Positions 11,843-24,851 of a stretch of DNA of 64,000 bases are shown piece by piece. Under the pieces are notes generated by a model that saw nothing but the letters and a program-made list of their open reading frames with translations, ran no database searches and was not told where the DNA came from. Position 1 is the first letter of the stretch. Each line of letters begins with the position of its first letter. Source of the DNA: Bemisia tabaci (Eukaryota > Arthropoda > Insecta > Hemiptera > Aleyrodidae); contig NC_092793.1 of assembly GCF_918797505.1 (NCBI RefSeq), positions 64,103,660 through 64,167,659 on the forward strand, given 5' to 3'. The position numbers were made by a program, and so were the translations under genes.

Positions 11843-12200
11843 CTAATCTTACAGGATTTCTTCCGGTATTAAGAACCCAAGACTAGTGGAGGACTAGAGT
11901 CTTGGACCCTTTTCTTGCCCCAACTTAACCTAAGTAAATTGACAAAAATACGATTTGCGACATTTTTAGGGTAGTTTCATAAAATTATCAATTTGATCAA
12001 AATCGAATACATATTAGCACATCTGATATTTGAAAGTTAAATCTTGAAGAGGGGGGGGGGGGGATACGAAAAGAACTGCAAGTATTTAAATTCCTGTTGG
12101 ATTTTAAAATGTATTGGATAAGGTTAAAATTTCGCTTCTTCCACTTATTTCTTCAAGAAAAACCAAATCGCAATATCTGTCAGAATTTAATCGATAATAT
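11294..12200 (+). other. ECH1 intron, low-complexity non-coding
   Basis: Contains an ATT microsatellite near 11699-11715, a T run at about 11812-11841 and a G run at about 12051-12063. No exon or inverted-repeat element recognised. Confidence 0.5.
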
Positions 12201-12354
12201 GAAGAAAATTCATAAATAATTTGAAAAAAATTAATAAATAATTTGAAGAAAATTAACGAATGATTTGAAGAAAATTAACGAATAATTTGAAGAAAATTAA
12301 TAAATAATTTGAAGGAAATTAATAAGAAATTTGAAGAAAATCAATAAGTAATTT
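12201..12354 (+). repeat. Minisatellite, 22 bp unit, seven copies
   Basis: The unit is GAAGAAAATTAATAAATAATTT with small changes, repeated head to tail seven times. Non-coding and inside the large ECH1 intron. Confidence 0.85.
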
Positions 12355-12840
12355 GACTTATACTTCTTCAGTGATTTATTTTTTAACACTTAAAATATGA
12401 GCGGAAAACAACATAGCTATGAGCGTACAACTTTTTTTGAAAAATCATTATGCATTTTTGATCAGTCAAAATACTAATAATACCAGATTTTTGCAATTGA
12501 TCACTTGTCTTATTGAATATTAATGGTTATTTTTTAATTCTTGCGCAGCACACAGGTTTCCTGCTAGCTTTATCAATAATACTTTAATGAAAACGCCAGT
12601 GTTAGAAATTCTGTCTGATTGTTTTGGCTCTAAAGTATATATTCAAACCCTCTCAGCATGACTTAATTTTTGCTCGACCCCTCAGCTGGATATCTACTGA
12701 AAAAATTGTCATTCAATTTTCTCTCTCGTGCGTTTTGCCTGATTAGCGCTCATCAACCTAAAAAACAAAAGTATCACAAATTAACCAGTCATCAAACGAA
12801 TCTCAACTTAATATCACAAAAGTACATTTCAACAACGTAC

Positions 12841-13503
12841 GAGGACTTATACACAACAAAAGCCGATGTCGAGTTTTCACATTGTGAGAAAATCGCGTTT
12901 GAGGTTTTTAATACTTTGCCGCCCGTAGAACCAAGAGGATTCTGATAAAGATTTTCATGAAGAGTAACTCTTTCTGTAAGAAACACACGTTTTACGATCT
13001 ATGTAATTGAAAAATTGAAGGAGTAACAGCGGTTTAAAGAAAATGTGACCTCCGCTATTTTTACTGAATACATTTTTTTATGCATGAGACAAAGTCTTCA
13101 GGAAGGGTAAGGCTGGTGAAACGATTGAAATGAACCAAAAGTATGTCAATGCTGAGTCATATAATAAAATTGAAAAAAAAAAACTAAACCGTCTGTAACT
13201 TCTACAACAAGAATAAGGAACAAATTATGAAATCAGTTAAAAACTCATTAATTTCGGTCAAAACGGTCCTGATACGCATCATTTGAGTGTCTGCTGCGGC
13301 CAATGGCCGGTACGCGAGCAGTTATTGCGAGTGCGTTCGAATCTCCACGGTGTCCTGCCGAGCCGGGCGGGGAGAACAGTGGATTCTCATAACCGCTGTT
13401 TTTACAAGTAACATGGTTTTCAGTTCATTTCTCACCGAAAAATTGCGCTGGAAGTCCGAGACTTTACACAGGCATTCTTGAGGGCTCCAGAATTGGAAAA
13501 AAG
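12841..13503. mobile_element. GAGGACTTATA element, truncated copy
   Basis: Starts GAGGACTTATACACAACAAA and matches, inverted, the element at 18061-18735 for nearly its whole length, but lacks the last 60 bp or so including the second terminus. Together the two copies bracket 13504-18060 as a giant inverted pair. A GTTCGAATC word at about 13338-13346 resembles a tRNA B box, within a region that may be SINE-derived. Confidence 0.7.
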
Positions 13504-14249
13504 CGTTTAGAAGGAATCACTGTTAAAATAACAAAGATATATTTTCATGTCCCAGCATAGATAGGCAATTGCATGAGACACATGAATTAGACAGTGCATT
13601 ATTTGATTTCTTTGTTGCCACAGATGCTTACGTTGAAGTTTCATGAGCTTTAACAACATGCATGTTGATTACGTTGTATTTTTGATCGAAAATTTCAATT
13701 ATGATTGTCAAAATTTCCTCTGACCTCTTACCCCATATCATAATTCGAGATGGCGGCCAAGTTTCCTGTGTTAAAGGTCAAATAGGCATGAATGTTTCCA
13801 TATGACCAGTGAAGTATCTACGGTAGGGTAATTTGGATCGTAAAGTCCAAATGTAATGTTTGAAGTTCCTTTACAATTCATTTTAGGCCTCAAATTCCTT
13901 GATAGCTACCAAAATTGCTGAAATTTTGGAACCAAAAATTCTGCATCAGTGTCTCATATCATGTGACCGATTGATTCTTGTAGATTTTTCGTTGAAGAAT
14001 CCAATATATATAAATTCGAAATGAATTTTGAATTCAAAATTCACTCCGGCCCCATGAGAAGCCCTAAATCTAAGATGACGGCCATATTTTTCGCCTTTAG
14101 AGTCAAACAGTTAGCGTTTGCCTTATAATAGCAAGATAGGCGGAGGGGGGAGCTTAATTTGGGAAAGAGTTGAAACCCTGGTGCAGATCTTTTAATTACC
14201 CTCTGAAGTTCAAAATAGCCAAAATAAAATATCAAGGCAACCTATTATC
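13504..14249 (+). other. ECH1 intron, no recognisable element
   Basis: AT-rich intronic sequence between the truncated GAGGACTTATA copy and the next foldback. I see no exon, no inverted partner in the window and no coding pattern. Confidence 0.45.
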
Positions 14250-17200
14250 AAAGGACTACGTGCAAAATGGGCCATTTGGGGCTCGGGGCGGATACCTTTG
14301 AGACTTTCCCTATTTATTCACCTAACAATGCCCCATCTTTTCCCAAAGTTTCAAGCCCCCCAAAAATTTTGGGGAGACGAGGCGGGGGGTCAAAGTTAAA
14401 AACCGGTAAAATTTTCGCGAATTTATTACTCGAAAACCAAGAAGTTTTGGAAAACGCGGTTTAAACGATTGTATTCAGCGTGACGAGAGCTTTCAGAAAA
14501 TGTATAACATCATAGGGTTTTGTCAACTTCAGCTCGAGTTATCGCCTCCGAAGCGCCGGAACGCTCGAAAAAGACCCCTTATTTTTTCACGTTTGGGCCG
14601 ATTTTCAAAAAAGCCATTTTTTTATTTTGATGAAAAACGGATATGTTGTTCCCGACTCTCTGTAGCCCCTCTAGCTCTTTACCGCATGCTGGGGAAATGT
14701 TTTGGTCGCGAGTTATAAGAGCGGAAAGTAGCGAAGGTCGGGAAAATCGGCTATTTTAAACTGCGCGCGCGGCGTTGATCGGAAGGAAAACGTCCCCTCC
14801 CACTCAGTTCGGCGAATCACACTCCTCTGCCGACCTCGCATTGTTGCCACATATCTCCTGATCTGTCGCCGCGCGCAGTTTAAAATAGCCGATTTTCCCG
14901 ACCTTCGCTCCTTTCCGCTCTTATAACTCGCGACCAAAACATTTCCCCAGCATGCGGTAAAGAGCTAGAGGGGCTACAGAGAGTCGGGAACAACATATTA
15001 GCTACGTTTATGCGAGACTCGAAACCGGGGTTTCACGAAACCCGAGTTTGTAATGCAAGTTTTCTCCGTCGGGTTTATGCGGGCGCTGTAACCCGACTTT
15101 CGCGGGAAATCAAACTTTCCGATTTTGGCGCTGTTTATGCGCATATTTTCGATTGAACTTGAATTTCATGTTGGCGCCATTTTCACAAGCTATACTTCAT
15201 TTTTCCACTATGAATTGATTCAATAAATTATTAGGTATTACTCTTTTATCCTGTGTATGTTCAATTTTTCCACAATATATAAGCGGAGGCTTCATCTTCA
15301 CTAGAAAAGCCTTTACTGACTTTCTGAGCAACAGTTGGAAAAATGACAGTAGATGTTTAATCATTTTACGTTCATCTTTAAAATTGAATGAATACCTAAT
15401 CTCAACAACCCTCCAAATCATGCTCGAGCTTATATTCTGAGTTCAGAAAAGTTGCCATAGGTAATTTTAGTGATGTTAAAAATAATTGTGGCAGGCGCAG
15501 AAATTCATCATATTGTTTATTGAGCTTCTAATGATCTTACAATAGGTAGATATAGGCATTGAAAGTGTAGGAGTGCTAATCCAGTAAAGCACTGCACCTT
15601 CACTCCATGCTGTTGTAAAGATTGTATGTCTGCCATTATTGTAGTGAAACAAATAAAGAATCGGGATATACTTATGGGAATTCCTCCTTCAAGATATGAT
15701 CAAAATAAGCAGATATTGATAGGTCAACAATGTATCGCTGAAGCAGAAGCGTCTAAATCCTCTTGAGGCAACGGACGGTGACAATCTCAACAAACTGGTG
15801 ACGCTTCACAAATTTTGAATTTCCACATTCCCAGAGACACGCGCTGAAATCCTGTTTCTCACCCCTCTTTCCGACTGCTCTCCGAGTCCATGAGCAAGAC
15901 AGGAAGAAAATAGGCAAGATACCTACCACTGTTTGCCTACCTATGTGTGTTTTTCCTCAACTTGATTTTCAAAGGTGACTCATGTAAAGAGCAACTGAAA
16001 AACAAGATTTCAGAACCTGCCATTGCATTTCACTAACCTAAGACACCAACCCAACCTTACCATTGATATTCTTTCGCTTACACTGTATATTATTCTCCCA
16101 CTGAGATTCGATATGAACTCAATTCAAAAATCCTTCTGAATTTAATTATTCAGGTAGATTGGAATCTGGAGCTCTCAGTCTATCTGTAAAGCGCATTTAC
16201 TAACATTCACTGCTGTCACAAGATATTTTTGCACAGGCAGAGCCACTTTCCACAGTTGATGCATCTCTAACGCCAAAGCTCAATTATGACAAGTGGTTCA
16301 ACGACCAAAAATTGTTACACGCCTCAATAATAACCTTATTCTTATCTCAAATTGAAAATCTTGGATCACAGAGCACTCACCGAAGAATCTCCTTCCTTCT
16401 GCATCAGTATTAGAAGAGTGACGATACTTTGGAGCAATAACTTTGAACTAGTTTCAATAAATGATGGCTTCAGAATTTGAGTCATCATTTACTAGAGATT
16501 GGATCAAAGAAATAAGTCAGCAGTTCACGGTTGTGGCTGGAGTCACACTTCCAGTAGGACAATCAGGAAATACGTACACGGATAACACACAAATTCAAGA
16601 GCTATGCAGCTCTGATTGGATCAGATTTTAGATTTAATCGGTAGATTGAAATGAAAAAATTCGGTGCACTACTTAAAGGGAAGCAGGGTGCCTTATCTTG
16701 AAATCCTAGGCAAATCGTGCGGATGCAGTAAAAAAGATGATGAACTGGTGGGTAAGGCTATTACTCAATTGTAGCCTGTAAAGCTCTTTGCTTGCTTTGC
16801 TTCTGTAGTCATAAAATGTTGATTAGAGTTGCAAGAATAATCTGAAAAAGCAGTAATAAGCCTGGATTCCATCTGACACTAAACACCTTCACTAGAAAAT
16901 AACGTCCTACGTTTAGCTAAATAAGGATAAGTAAGCCACATATAACTGAAGGAATCACGTAAAAGTGCTTAAGCAACTATTATAGTAAAATTATGATTGT
17001 AAAAAATGTTGAATAATGGCAAAATTAAAGCTAAATCGTGGGATAAGCACCAGTTGTTTACGAACGGTATGATAATAAATCCGCCATATTGCCGATCGCG
17101 CACCTGAAAATCGCATTTGAAGTCGAATTACAACTAATTTCAACCTCCGGTTCGTTTATGCGGAGTGCGAAAACCTAGTCTTTAGTGTAAAATAAGGTTT

Positions 17201-17715
17201 CAAACACAAATTTCGGAAACCTACATTTCGTTAGTTCCGTATCGTTTATGCCGTGATTTGAACCTTGGTTTCAAACTCAGGTTTCGATTGAAGTTAGGTT
17301 AAGAGGCTCGCATAAACATAGCTATTAGTTTTCATCAAAATAAAAAAATGGCTTTTTTTAAAATCGGCCCAAACGTGAAAAAATAAGGGGTCTTTTTCGA
17401 GCGTTCCGGCGCTTCGGAGGCGATAACTCGAGCTGAAGTTGACAAAACCCTATGATGTTATACATTTTCTGAAAGCTCTCGTCACGCTGAATACAATCGT
17501 TTAAACCGCGTTTTCCAAAACTTCTTGGTTTTCGAGTAATAAATTCGCGAAAATTTTACCGGTTTTTAACTTTGACCCCCCGCCTCGTCTCCCCAAAATT
17601 TTTGGGGGGCTTGAAACTTTGGGAAAAGATGGGGCATTGTTAGGTGAATAAATAGGGAAAGTCTCAAAGGTATCCGCCCCGAGCCCCAAATGGCCCGTTT
17701 TGCACGTAGTCCTTT
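14250..17715. mobile_element. Foldback element, AAAGGACTACGTGC family, copy 2 (interrupted)
   Basis: Same ends and arms as 9825-10965, but the loop (about 14770-14878) reads in the opposite direction, so the copy is inserted in the other orientation. The right arm is split by an insertion at 15001-17322. Joining 14995-15000 with 17328 onward restores the arm as seen in copy 1. Confidence 0.85.
15001..17322. mobile_element. 2.3 kb element with GCTACGTTTATGCGAG ends
   Basis: Ends are GCTACGTTTATGCGAG and, reversed, GCTATGTTTATGCGAG. A 5 bp duplication TATTA flanks it (14996-15000 and 17323-17327), and copy 1 of the host repeat shows the uninterrupted site. Both ends hold several further copies of GTTTATGCG or GTTTATGCC within 200-300 bp, a subterminal arrangement expected of transposase binding sites. 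The interior has only short frames, none recognisable. Superfamily unknown. Confidence 0.75.
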
Positions 17716-18060
17716 ACTCCAAAATTGGTTTCCACTGATTTTTTAGAACGCTCAAGATGGTGGCTTTTCTCTAGTTAAATACCAGTTTTCTATAATTTTG
17801 AAATCATTTTCTTGAAAAAAATTTGAGTGTTTTTGAAACTGACATTACTTTAAATTCTCAGCAGTCAAAAGTTATATCTCTGCGCAAAGTAGTTTCTCCT
17901 CTTTCTCTCTCTTTGAATTGTTAGTAAATGAGCAAAAGAAAGTTGTGTCTGAAAGCTAATAAAATGATATTGAACCTTGTACAACCTTCTTTTTTATTGC
18001 TGTATCCATTTTTTCGTTCTTAGGAGGGTTGGTGTCAAAACTTGTATACTGAATGTATAT
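17716..18060 (+). other. ECH1 intron, no recognisable element
   Basis: Intronic AT-rich stretch between two elements. No exon, repeat partner or RNA gene seen. Confidence 0.4.
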
Positions 18061-18735
18061 GAGGACTTATATGTAGCAATTGCGGTCGCTGACATCCGCC
18101 ACTTTCAGGGAAAACGTTTTTTTTCCAATTCTGGAGCCCTCAAGAATGCCTGTGCAAAGTCTCAGACTTCCAGCGCAATTTTTCGGCGAGATATGAACTG
18201 AAAACCATGTTATTTGTAAAAACAGTGGTTATGAGAATCCACTGTTCTCCCCGCCCGGCTCGGCAGGACACCGTGGAGATTCGAACGCACTCGCAATAAC
18301 TGCTCGCGTATCGGCCATTGGCCGCAGCAGATACTCAAATAATGCGTATCAGGACCGTTTCGACCGAAATTAATGAGTTTTTAACTGATTTCATAATTTG
18401 TTCCTTATTCTTGTTGTAGAAGTTACAGACGGTTTAGTTTTTTTTCAATTTTATTAAATGACTCAGCATTGACATACTTTTGGTTCATTTCAATCTTTTC
18501 ACCAGCCTTACCCTTCCTGAAGACTTTGTCTCATGCATAAAAAAAATGTTTTCAGTAAAAATAGCGGAGGTCACATTTTCTTTAAATCGCTGTTACTCCT
18601 TCAATTTTTCAATTACATAGATCGTAAAACGTGTGTTTCTTACAGGAAGAGTTGCTCTTCGTGAAAATCTTTTCTCAACGCGATTTCCTCACAATGTGAA
18701 AACTTGACATCCGGTTTTGTTACGTATAAGTCCTC
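18061..18735. mobile_element. GAGGACTTATA element, full-length copy
   Basis: 675 bp with GAGGACTTATA at the left and its complement TATAAGTCCTC at the right. ATAT occurs on both flanks (18057-18060 and 18736-18739), a possible 4 bp or TA-type duplication. Non-coding. It is the intact relative of 12841-13503 and lies about 250 bp before the last ECH1 exon. Confidence 0.75.
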
Positions 18736-18982
18736 ATATGCATCCAGAACTTAAACTCAGAGATCCTGATGATGTTTCATAAGTCTATTTTTCAAAGACC
18801 GATCAATTTTAGCGTTTTTAAAAATCTGACTTGCGGATGCATTATGGGAAACCATCTTAAAGGTTTTTTGCATTCTTGGTGAAACTACGTTGAACTATTG
18901 TTTATTTTTCATTAATATGTACCTATCAGTTTCAAGCAAATGGTTGCAATGTGTAATTCTTGGTCATTTTTGTTTGGTTCAG

Positions 18983-19081
18983 GCTTTGTGGAACCAAGTC
19001 ATGCTGCAAAGTGATGATTTTGCAAGTGCTTGCCTGGCTCAGGCCACAAAAGGCCCAACACCACCTTTCTCAAAACTCTGA
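18983..19081 (+). CDS. ECH1: Delta(3,5)-delta(2,4)-dienoyl-CoA isomerase, last coding exon with SKL signal
   Basis: The acceptor TTTGGTTCAG leads into 32 codons and a TGA stop (19079-19081). It joins in phase 0 to the exon at 8401. The peptide starts ALWNQVMLQSDDF, matching the family's conserved ASWN-SML-(T/S)-(Q/D)-D helix, and ends FSKL. The terminal SKL tripeptide is a type 1 peroxisomal targeting signal, also present in mammalian ECH1, so at least part of the product should be peroxisomal; an N-terminal mitochondrial signal cannot be judged because the 5' exons are missing. No canonical AATAAA is visible in the next 500 bp. Confidence 0.93.
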   Translation, partial: ALWNQVMLQSDDFASACLAQATKGPTPPFSKL

Positions 19082-19710
19082 TCATGCTAGGTGGTACCAT
19101 TGTTTCCCTCTGTAACTTTATTATTATTGTCTCTGAAAAGCGAGTAAGTGTTCTTAATTATTAGAGTAAGAATGTCCATCCACCTCAGGGTTAGCAAATT
19201 GTTTCTAGCAAAAAGGGACTTGTGAACTAGAGTGGGACTTTAAAACTGGGTAACAAAAATGAACATAATTCCTGAGTCATCTAAAAGTATAGCTTAGTTT
19301 GTGGTCTCTGAATGACCCGTAGCAAAATGTGGTGTCAGCCATATCGGGAAACGCTTTTGATTTTCAGTCAGTTTATTTTTCTTTGGAAGCCTTTGTAATC
19401 AACATTTAACCTGCAGATTGTTTAAGGTTTATCCTACCTTGGTGATTTTGACTGCAGCAAAGCTTTATCTGGAGTTTAGGAATGGAGAAAATTAAGGAAA
19501 CCTCAAAAATGGCAGTAAGATCAATAGGGCTGGTAATAGGGTACTTAATTCTATTTTGACTGTAATAGCAAAAAATTAGCACCAAATATTATAAACTTCA
19601 AGTCCTTAAAATTTCTGTCCTCCGTATCACCCATAACATGAAGTCCTGGGCACCCAAGGGTTGAAAATCAAAATGTTTATTTTTTTTGAAAAATGTAAAC
19701 ATCAACCAAC
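19082..19710 (+). other. ECH1 3' flank and presumed 3' UTR
   Basis: Follows the ECH1 stop codon. AT-rich, with no second gene seen. The polyadenylation site cannot be placed: I found no AATAAA in the first 500 bp. Confidence 0.4.
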
Positions 19711-20220
19711 AAAGAAATGAGCTTGTCAAGTATTGTATGATTTCTGCATTTTTAAAAACTTGAGAGTGCAAATAGTTCAACGGAATTTTCCCCTATTTTT
19801 TGAACAATATTAACCAACGAAAAACGAGCTCGAAGTCGGGTATTTTGAGCTCCCATTTAAACGCGTGTCGACAGGTCATCCAAGATGGCCGCCGTGGACG
19901 CCCGTTGGAGAATGGCCACAATGTTGACCTGGCTTTGTCGTGGCGGCGATTTACCTCTGCCGCGTTCCATAGTCCGAGACAATAGGTTACGACGATGCGA
20001 GGTCAACATTGTGGCCTTTCGCCAAGGGGCGTCCAAAGCAGCCATCTTGGATGACCCGTCGACACTCGTCTAAATGAAAGCTCAAAATACCCGACTTCGA
20101 GCTTGTTTTTCGTCGGTTAATATTGTTCAAAAAAATAGGGCAAAATTGCGGTGAACTATCTGCACACTCAAGTTTTCAAAAATGCAGGAATCAAACAATA
20201 GCTGACAAGCTCAAATATCT
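19711..20220. mobile_element. 510 bp foldback element
   Basis: The arms 19711-19950 and 19985-20220 are inverted copies sharing AACAATATTAACC, ACGAGCTCGAAGTCGGG and GATGGCCGCC-type sequence close to the loop. Arms are about 85-90% alike. Non-coding; open frames on both strands here come from the arms. Just downstream of ECH1. Confidence 0.75.
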
Positions 20221-20950
20221 ACTGTTTTGACAAGGACAGGAAAAATTTTAAAATGATAATCTTCAGCTCAAAACAGCCCTCCATGACGCCCTAAGGACCA
20301 AATTTTGTATGAATTTCCACAAAAAAATTCCATGTCCCTTTAGAAATCGATCCGAAAGCTGATAATTTCATTAGTTTTGGCATATCTTGAAGCTCAGCCG
20401 CAAATCATAAATATAAATTGCTTCGAGGGTATGTCAGGGTGCATAGAAAAAATTGAAAATTTGAAATGTTACTCTTTCCAGGTGGCAATCGATGGCACTA
20501 GGTAAAAATACATTTTGGCCAAAATTTGGTCCAGTTTCATCCATTTTTATTGGTGCCAAAGGTAAATTTTGCGATAATATTGTTATTTTTTAAGTTTAGA
20601 CCACGATTCTGTTCAAAAACCTGTTTCTGCAACGATATCATGCGTTTACATTAAAAATACGGAATAACTAAAATTGTAGAGGACGGAATTTTGCTCTAGG
20701 AAAATATCATTGTAAACAATAAAAATCAATTACAAGTGAAAAATTCACCTGAGTTTTTTTGGTCCTTGGAATTTCTGAGGCCTTACAAAGTGCCAGTCTA
20801 AAGAACCCATTTCTCGCTAAAATGAGTTGGAAAAGGGCAACTAACTGTAGGCAAGTGTTGAGGATATTTTCATCAGAACCTCCTCATCTGACTTTCTTTT
20901 CATTTTCCCCAAGAAAGTTTTTTTGCTTGAAAAGCAGGAGACTGAAGTAT
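20221..20950 (+). other. Non-coding stretch before the jockey-like LINE
   Basis: AT-rich, with no recognised exon or element. The LINE start near 20950 is judged by the change to GC-rich sequence after TATCATTCGGTGTTG. Confidence 0.35.
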
Positions 20951-23900
20951 ATCATTCGGTGTTGATCGTGCGAGCAGTGCGGCCGTGCTCTTGCCGGAGA
21001 AAAACTAGTGAAAATTCGCGAATGTTTTGACTTTCGTTTCGTGAACGTAAACGGGCAAAGTCAACTCGTCGCGGTCGGACAGCGCGCGCAAGGCGCGGAT
21101 GCCGTGCATGACGGCGCGTAAACGTAAACAAGTGCGATGATATCTTATGTCGAGTTCGCATAAAAAATGCAAACACGATGTTGTGTGTCATTGGAAAGAC
21201 AGTCGCGTCGGTTCATCGGCTATGAAAAGTGCCTTGCCCGATGAAGACTGGCCCTCCCCAGAGCGAGTCTGTTGAAAACTCAAACACTTACAGCGATGCC
21301 AAACGCTGAAAATATATATCCGTTTCAGGAGAGTTCGATTCTTTCGAGATCGCCTCCTGGGACACCAGGGGCCTGAAGATAATGCTAAAGCTGGCACAAT
21401 GGCGCATAGGAACATGCACAACCCCTTCCGGACAGCGATTGCGGTTCGAATAAGGGGGAGGTAGAGATCAAAAAAGCAGCACAAGGAATCCTAACCACAG
21501 ATCCTGAAATTGTCAAGGGAGACCATGCATTAACTGAAACGGCGAAATCGTTCATTCTGCAGTCGATTTCTGTTGTTAAGTCACTGCACGATGAAAATAT
21601 CCTCGCAAAAAATTTTATTCAAGAGTGAAAGGCCCTCATAGATAAAATGCGAAGTGATAGTAAAGCTATGCAGGCCGAAATAAAGGAGCTTAAACTAAAT
21701 CAGCCGCAACCTCAAGTGGCCAACAGCAATAAAGGTAAGGGAAGACAATCAAGGCTGTCAACAAGCAAATTTCCTGACAAAACAGCGGAAAATGTGGAGT
21801 CCTGCTGCTAGATACGGAAACGGATGATGATTTTTCATCGGGTGACTGGCCGAACTACAATTCAGATCCGGAGTATCAAGGCAAACGAAGGACGACAGCG
21901 AAGAAAGTTGAAAAAAATTACAAAAAGGAAGAGGAAGGATCAATCCAGCCCGATCTTTAAAGACGCTTCTAGAAGTGGAGCAGACGTCCAAGCTACACAG
22001 GATAAATCCAATGGTTCTGAGCCTAGCAATAATAAGTCAAATAGCTCTAATCCTGATGATAGGTCCACAAGAGTTCTACCACTCCCTCCCACTAAAGTGG
22101 TAGGAGTTAAAAACTATCAGGCAACTACGCGACTTCTCAAAGAAGCGTCTGATGAAGAAGAGTATGTTCTAAAATTTTTAGGAAGTGAAACCTGGATAGT
22201 AAATCCCTCTAACGACGAAACTTTCAGAAATACCTATTCCTGAAAAACTAAACGAAAGAGAAGTACAATGGTATTCTCACTCCAAAAAAAACACTCGGAA
22301 CATCAAAGTATCATGCAAAGGTCTCCCCCCCCCCTCCATGTCTGAAGATGAAATTGTCTTGGATCTCCTTTCAAAACATTTCAAAATGAAATTAGCCGTT
22401 TGCATGAGAAAAAGAGTGGAGAAACAACAGAAAAAAATTAAAAAATAGTTATACCCATAGATCCGCCAGCTGATCCTCTATCTACCTACCACCCCCCTTC
22501 AAACGACCCCTTTGGTAAAAACATCTGAAATTCAAACCACAAATGTTAACCCTAACAAGGAATTGGAACTTATAAAAATACCAGGTCATCAACTTGATTT
22601 TGACCATTGAGAATCAATAGAAAACATCCATAAGATCAAAGCAATTGCTCATATTATTGCTCAAGTAGAGCCAATAAAGATAGATAACAGGATAGTTCCA
22701 CGGTGCAAAAGATGTTCGGATGTTGCGATGTTCGCTAAGTTTTTCAGATACCGCCAACTTTTGCAGAAAAAATCCACGGTGTGTCAAATGCGCAGGCAAA
22801 CATTTATCTCCTGAGTGTCCTTTTAAGGGTCGGATCTTAAATCCAAAATGCGTCAATTGTGACGCGGTCGGTCATCCCGCGAGTTATCGCGGATGTTCCT
22901 TCGCGAAAAAATTTCAAGTTGCCCGAAAAAAGCAACTCCCAGCTAAGAAAACTACTCCTGATAAAAAAGTTTTCCAAAACTAGGGAAAAATATAACAACT
23001 CATGCTCCTCCAAAGAAATTAGATAAGACTTTTTCTCAAGCATTATCTGGCAATAAAGCTAATCCGGCAACACAGGGTGCAGGAGACAGTTCCGCCGCTC
23101 TGATCGGTGTTTGATTACAAACAATCGAAACTGTAAATGCTCAGCTCAGAACCGAGAAAATGAGTAAACTTGAAATTAGCCAGAAAAGATAAACAATTTC
23201 ATACTTCTAAAATGTGTGACAATGATTTATTTGACAACTCTTCAATGCCCTCACAGGAGATAGAGCCCGTCATTGATTTCGATGATTTATGAATAGTTCC
23301 AGCTCGAGTTTATGGCAAATCATTAACATTCTTGGCGTGGAACTCAACAAGAGAGGCCAGAGAACAAAGAATGTTCAAAGTATTGACAGCAACAGGGATA
23401 AGGTTTGGGGGGTGGGAGAAAGTTCTCAAATTCTACTTTCTGTTGATGGAGTAGATTTAAGAACTTTCTGTCAACCCAAACCGCTCGCTTCTCCCCGAAT
23501 CTTCGCTTTATCCGGTCTCTCTTGTTGAGTTCGCTGCACCCATCAAGTAAGTAATGGCATAATTTTCATGGTACCTAAATGCATAGAGTATAGAAGAACC
23601 GTCATGACCAATTCTGAACGAAATAAAAATACAGACCTTGAGGTTGCAACGCCATTCGGGTCATTTTGACGAATTTTAAATCGTGAAGCTGGCAATGCTG
23701 CAACTCTAAATTGTTCAATTATACTTTTTCTTATCGAAAAATCTCAGATTGCACATTTTTCGTGAAATTTTGGAGGAAATCACACCTCAAAACCTTCAAA
23801 TATCATCAAATTCGATATTTCAGAGTCCGCAACTTGGCAACGCTGCCGCGGGGGCAAAAAATTGTGTATGGGCATGAAAATTTCAGAAAAGTCACATCTA

Positions 23901-24851
23901 ATACCAGGTGACAACATACTTAAAATTCAGATCGGTCAAGGCAAGGATGAGGGAGAGGGGGTTTAATTTATGTCGCCCCAAGGCCAATTTTGATATTTTA
24001 CCCCTAAAAGACCACAAAAATGCGATTATTTTTCCAGGAGCTCCGACAACCTATTTCGAAATTGCCCAATAACCCATCAGGGAGTACCCCGCTACAATCT
24101 CCAACTTGAATTTCTGATGTACATTCAAAGTGCATAATAAGTGAGTCCAAGCGCACCGTCCAGGGTGAAGGTCCAGGAATTCAATGTCAGGCTGAAGGAT
24201 TTTAATGTGGACATAGCCCTTATATCGGAGACCTGGTTCACCAGGACCGATTATAAAAGGTACTTTGTTGGTTACAAAATGTACAACTCTTTTCATCCAG
24301 CAAACTAACGTGGAGGTGGATCATCCATTCTTATTAAAGAAAATATCAGTCACAATCTCATTAAAATCATAGAATCGTATGCATTTCAGGTTGTTGTTGT
24401 AAATATCCAAACTGAAATAGGCACTTTTAACATATAGCTCCTCCTTACACTCCACCCCGTAATGTAATCACAACAGATGATTAAGTACACTGGTTTCCTG
24501 GATGAACTGGGTCTAAAGTACCTAGTTGGCGGGGATTGGAATGCTAAAATCGCCCAATGGGTCTCAAGGATAGTCAATCCTGAAAGAGAATTCCTCTTAG
24601 AGGCTGTAAATTGGTCAAGTGGTAATTTTATTTCACCAAGTAAACCAACGAACTTTCCATCTGTGCCTGGTCATCAACCTGGCTTTATCGATTCTTTTGT
24701 GTTTAAAAATATCAACCAGATCGATCATACATCTTGCGACACTTTAGAGTCAAATGACAAAGGGCACGCTAAAATCAACTTAGAAGTTTTCACTAACCCA
24801 ATTCTCGAAAATCGCCCTCCTGCAATTTGTTCAAAAAGAACAAATTGGGAA
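20950..24851 (+). pseudogene. Jockey-clade LINE, 5' part: ORF1 (gag) and endonuclease, decayed
   Basis: A non-LTR retrotransposon in decay. A GC-rich leader (about 20960-21480) is followed by ORF1 remnants: a coiled, lysine-rich stretch (21500-22240), a PRE_C2HC-like gag segment (about 22230-22600) and zinc knuckles at about 22700-22920 with the C-x2-C-x4-H-x4-C pattern (RCVKCAGKHLSPEC, then KCVNCDAVGHPASYRGC). ORF2 starts with an APE-type endonuclease: ISETWF near 24220 and GGDWNAKIAQWVSR near 24527, the GD-N motif of the active site. Several stops and frameshifts break both frames. No recognisable code in about 23540-24120, which may hold an insertion. ORF2 stops abruptly at 24851 and resumes at 31112. 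Confidence 0.85.
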
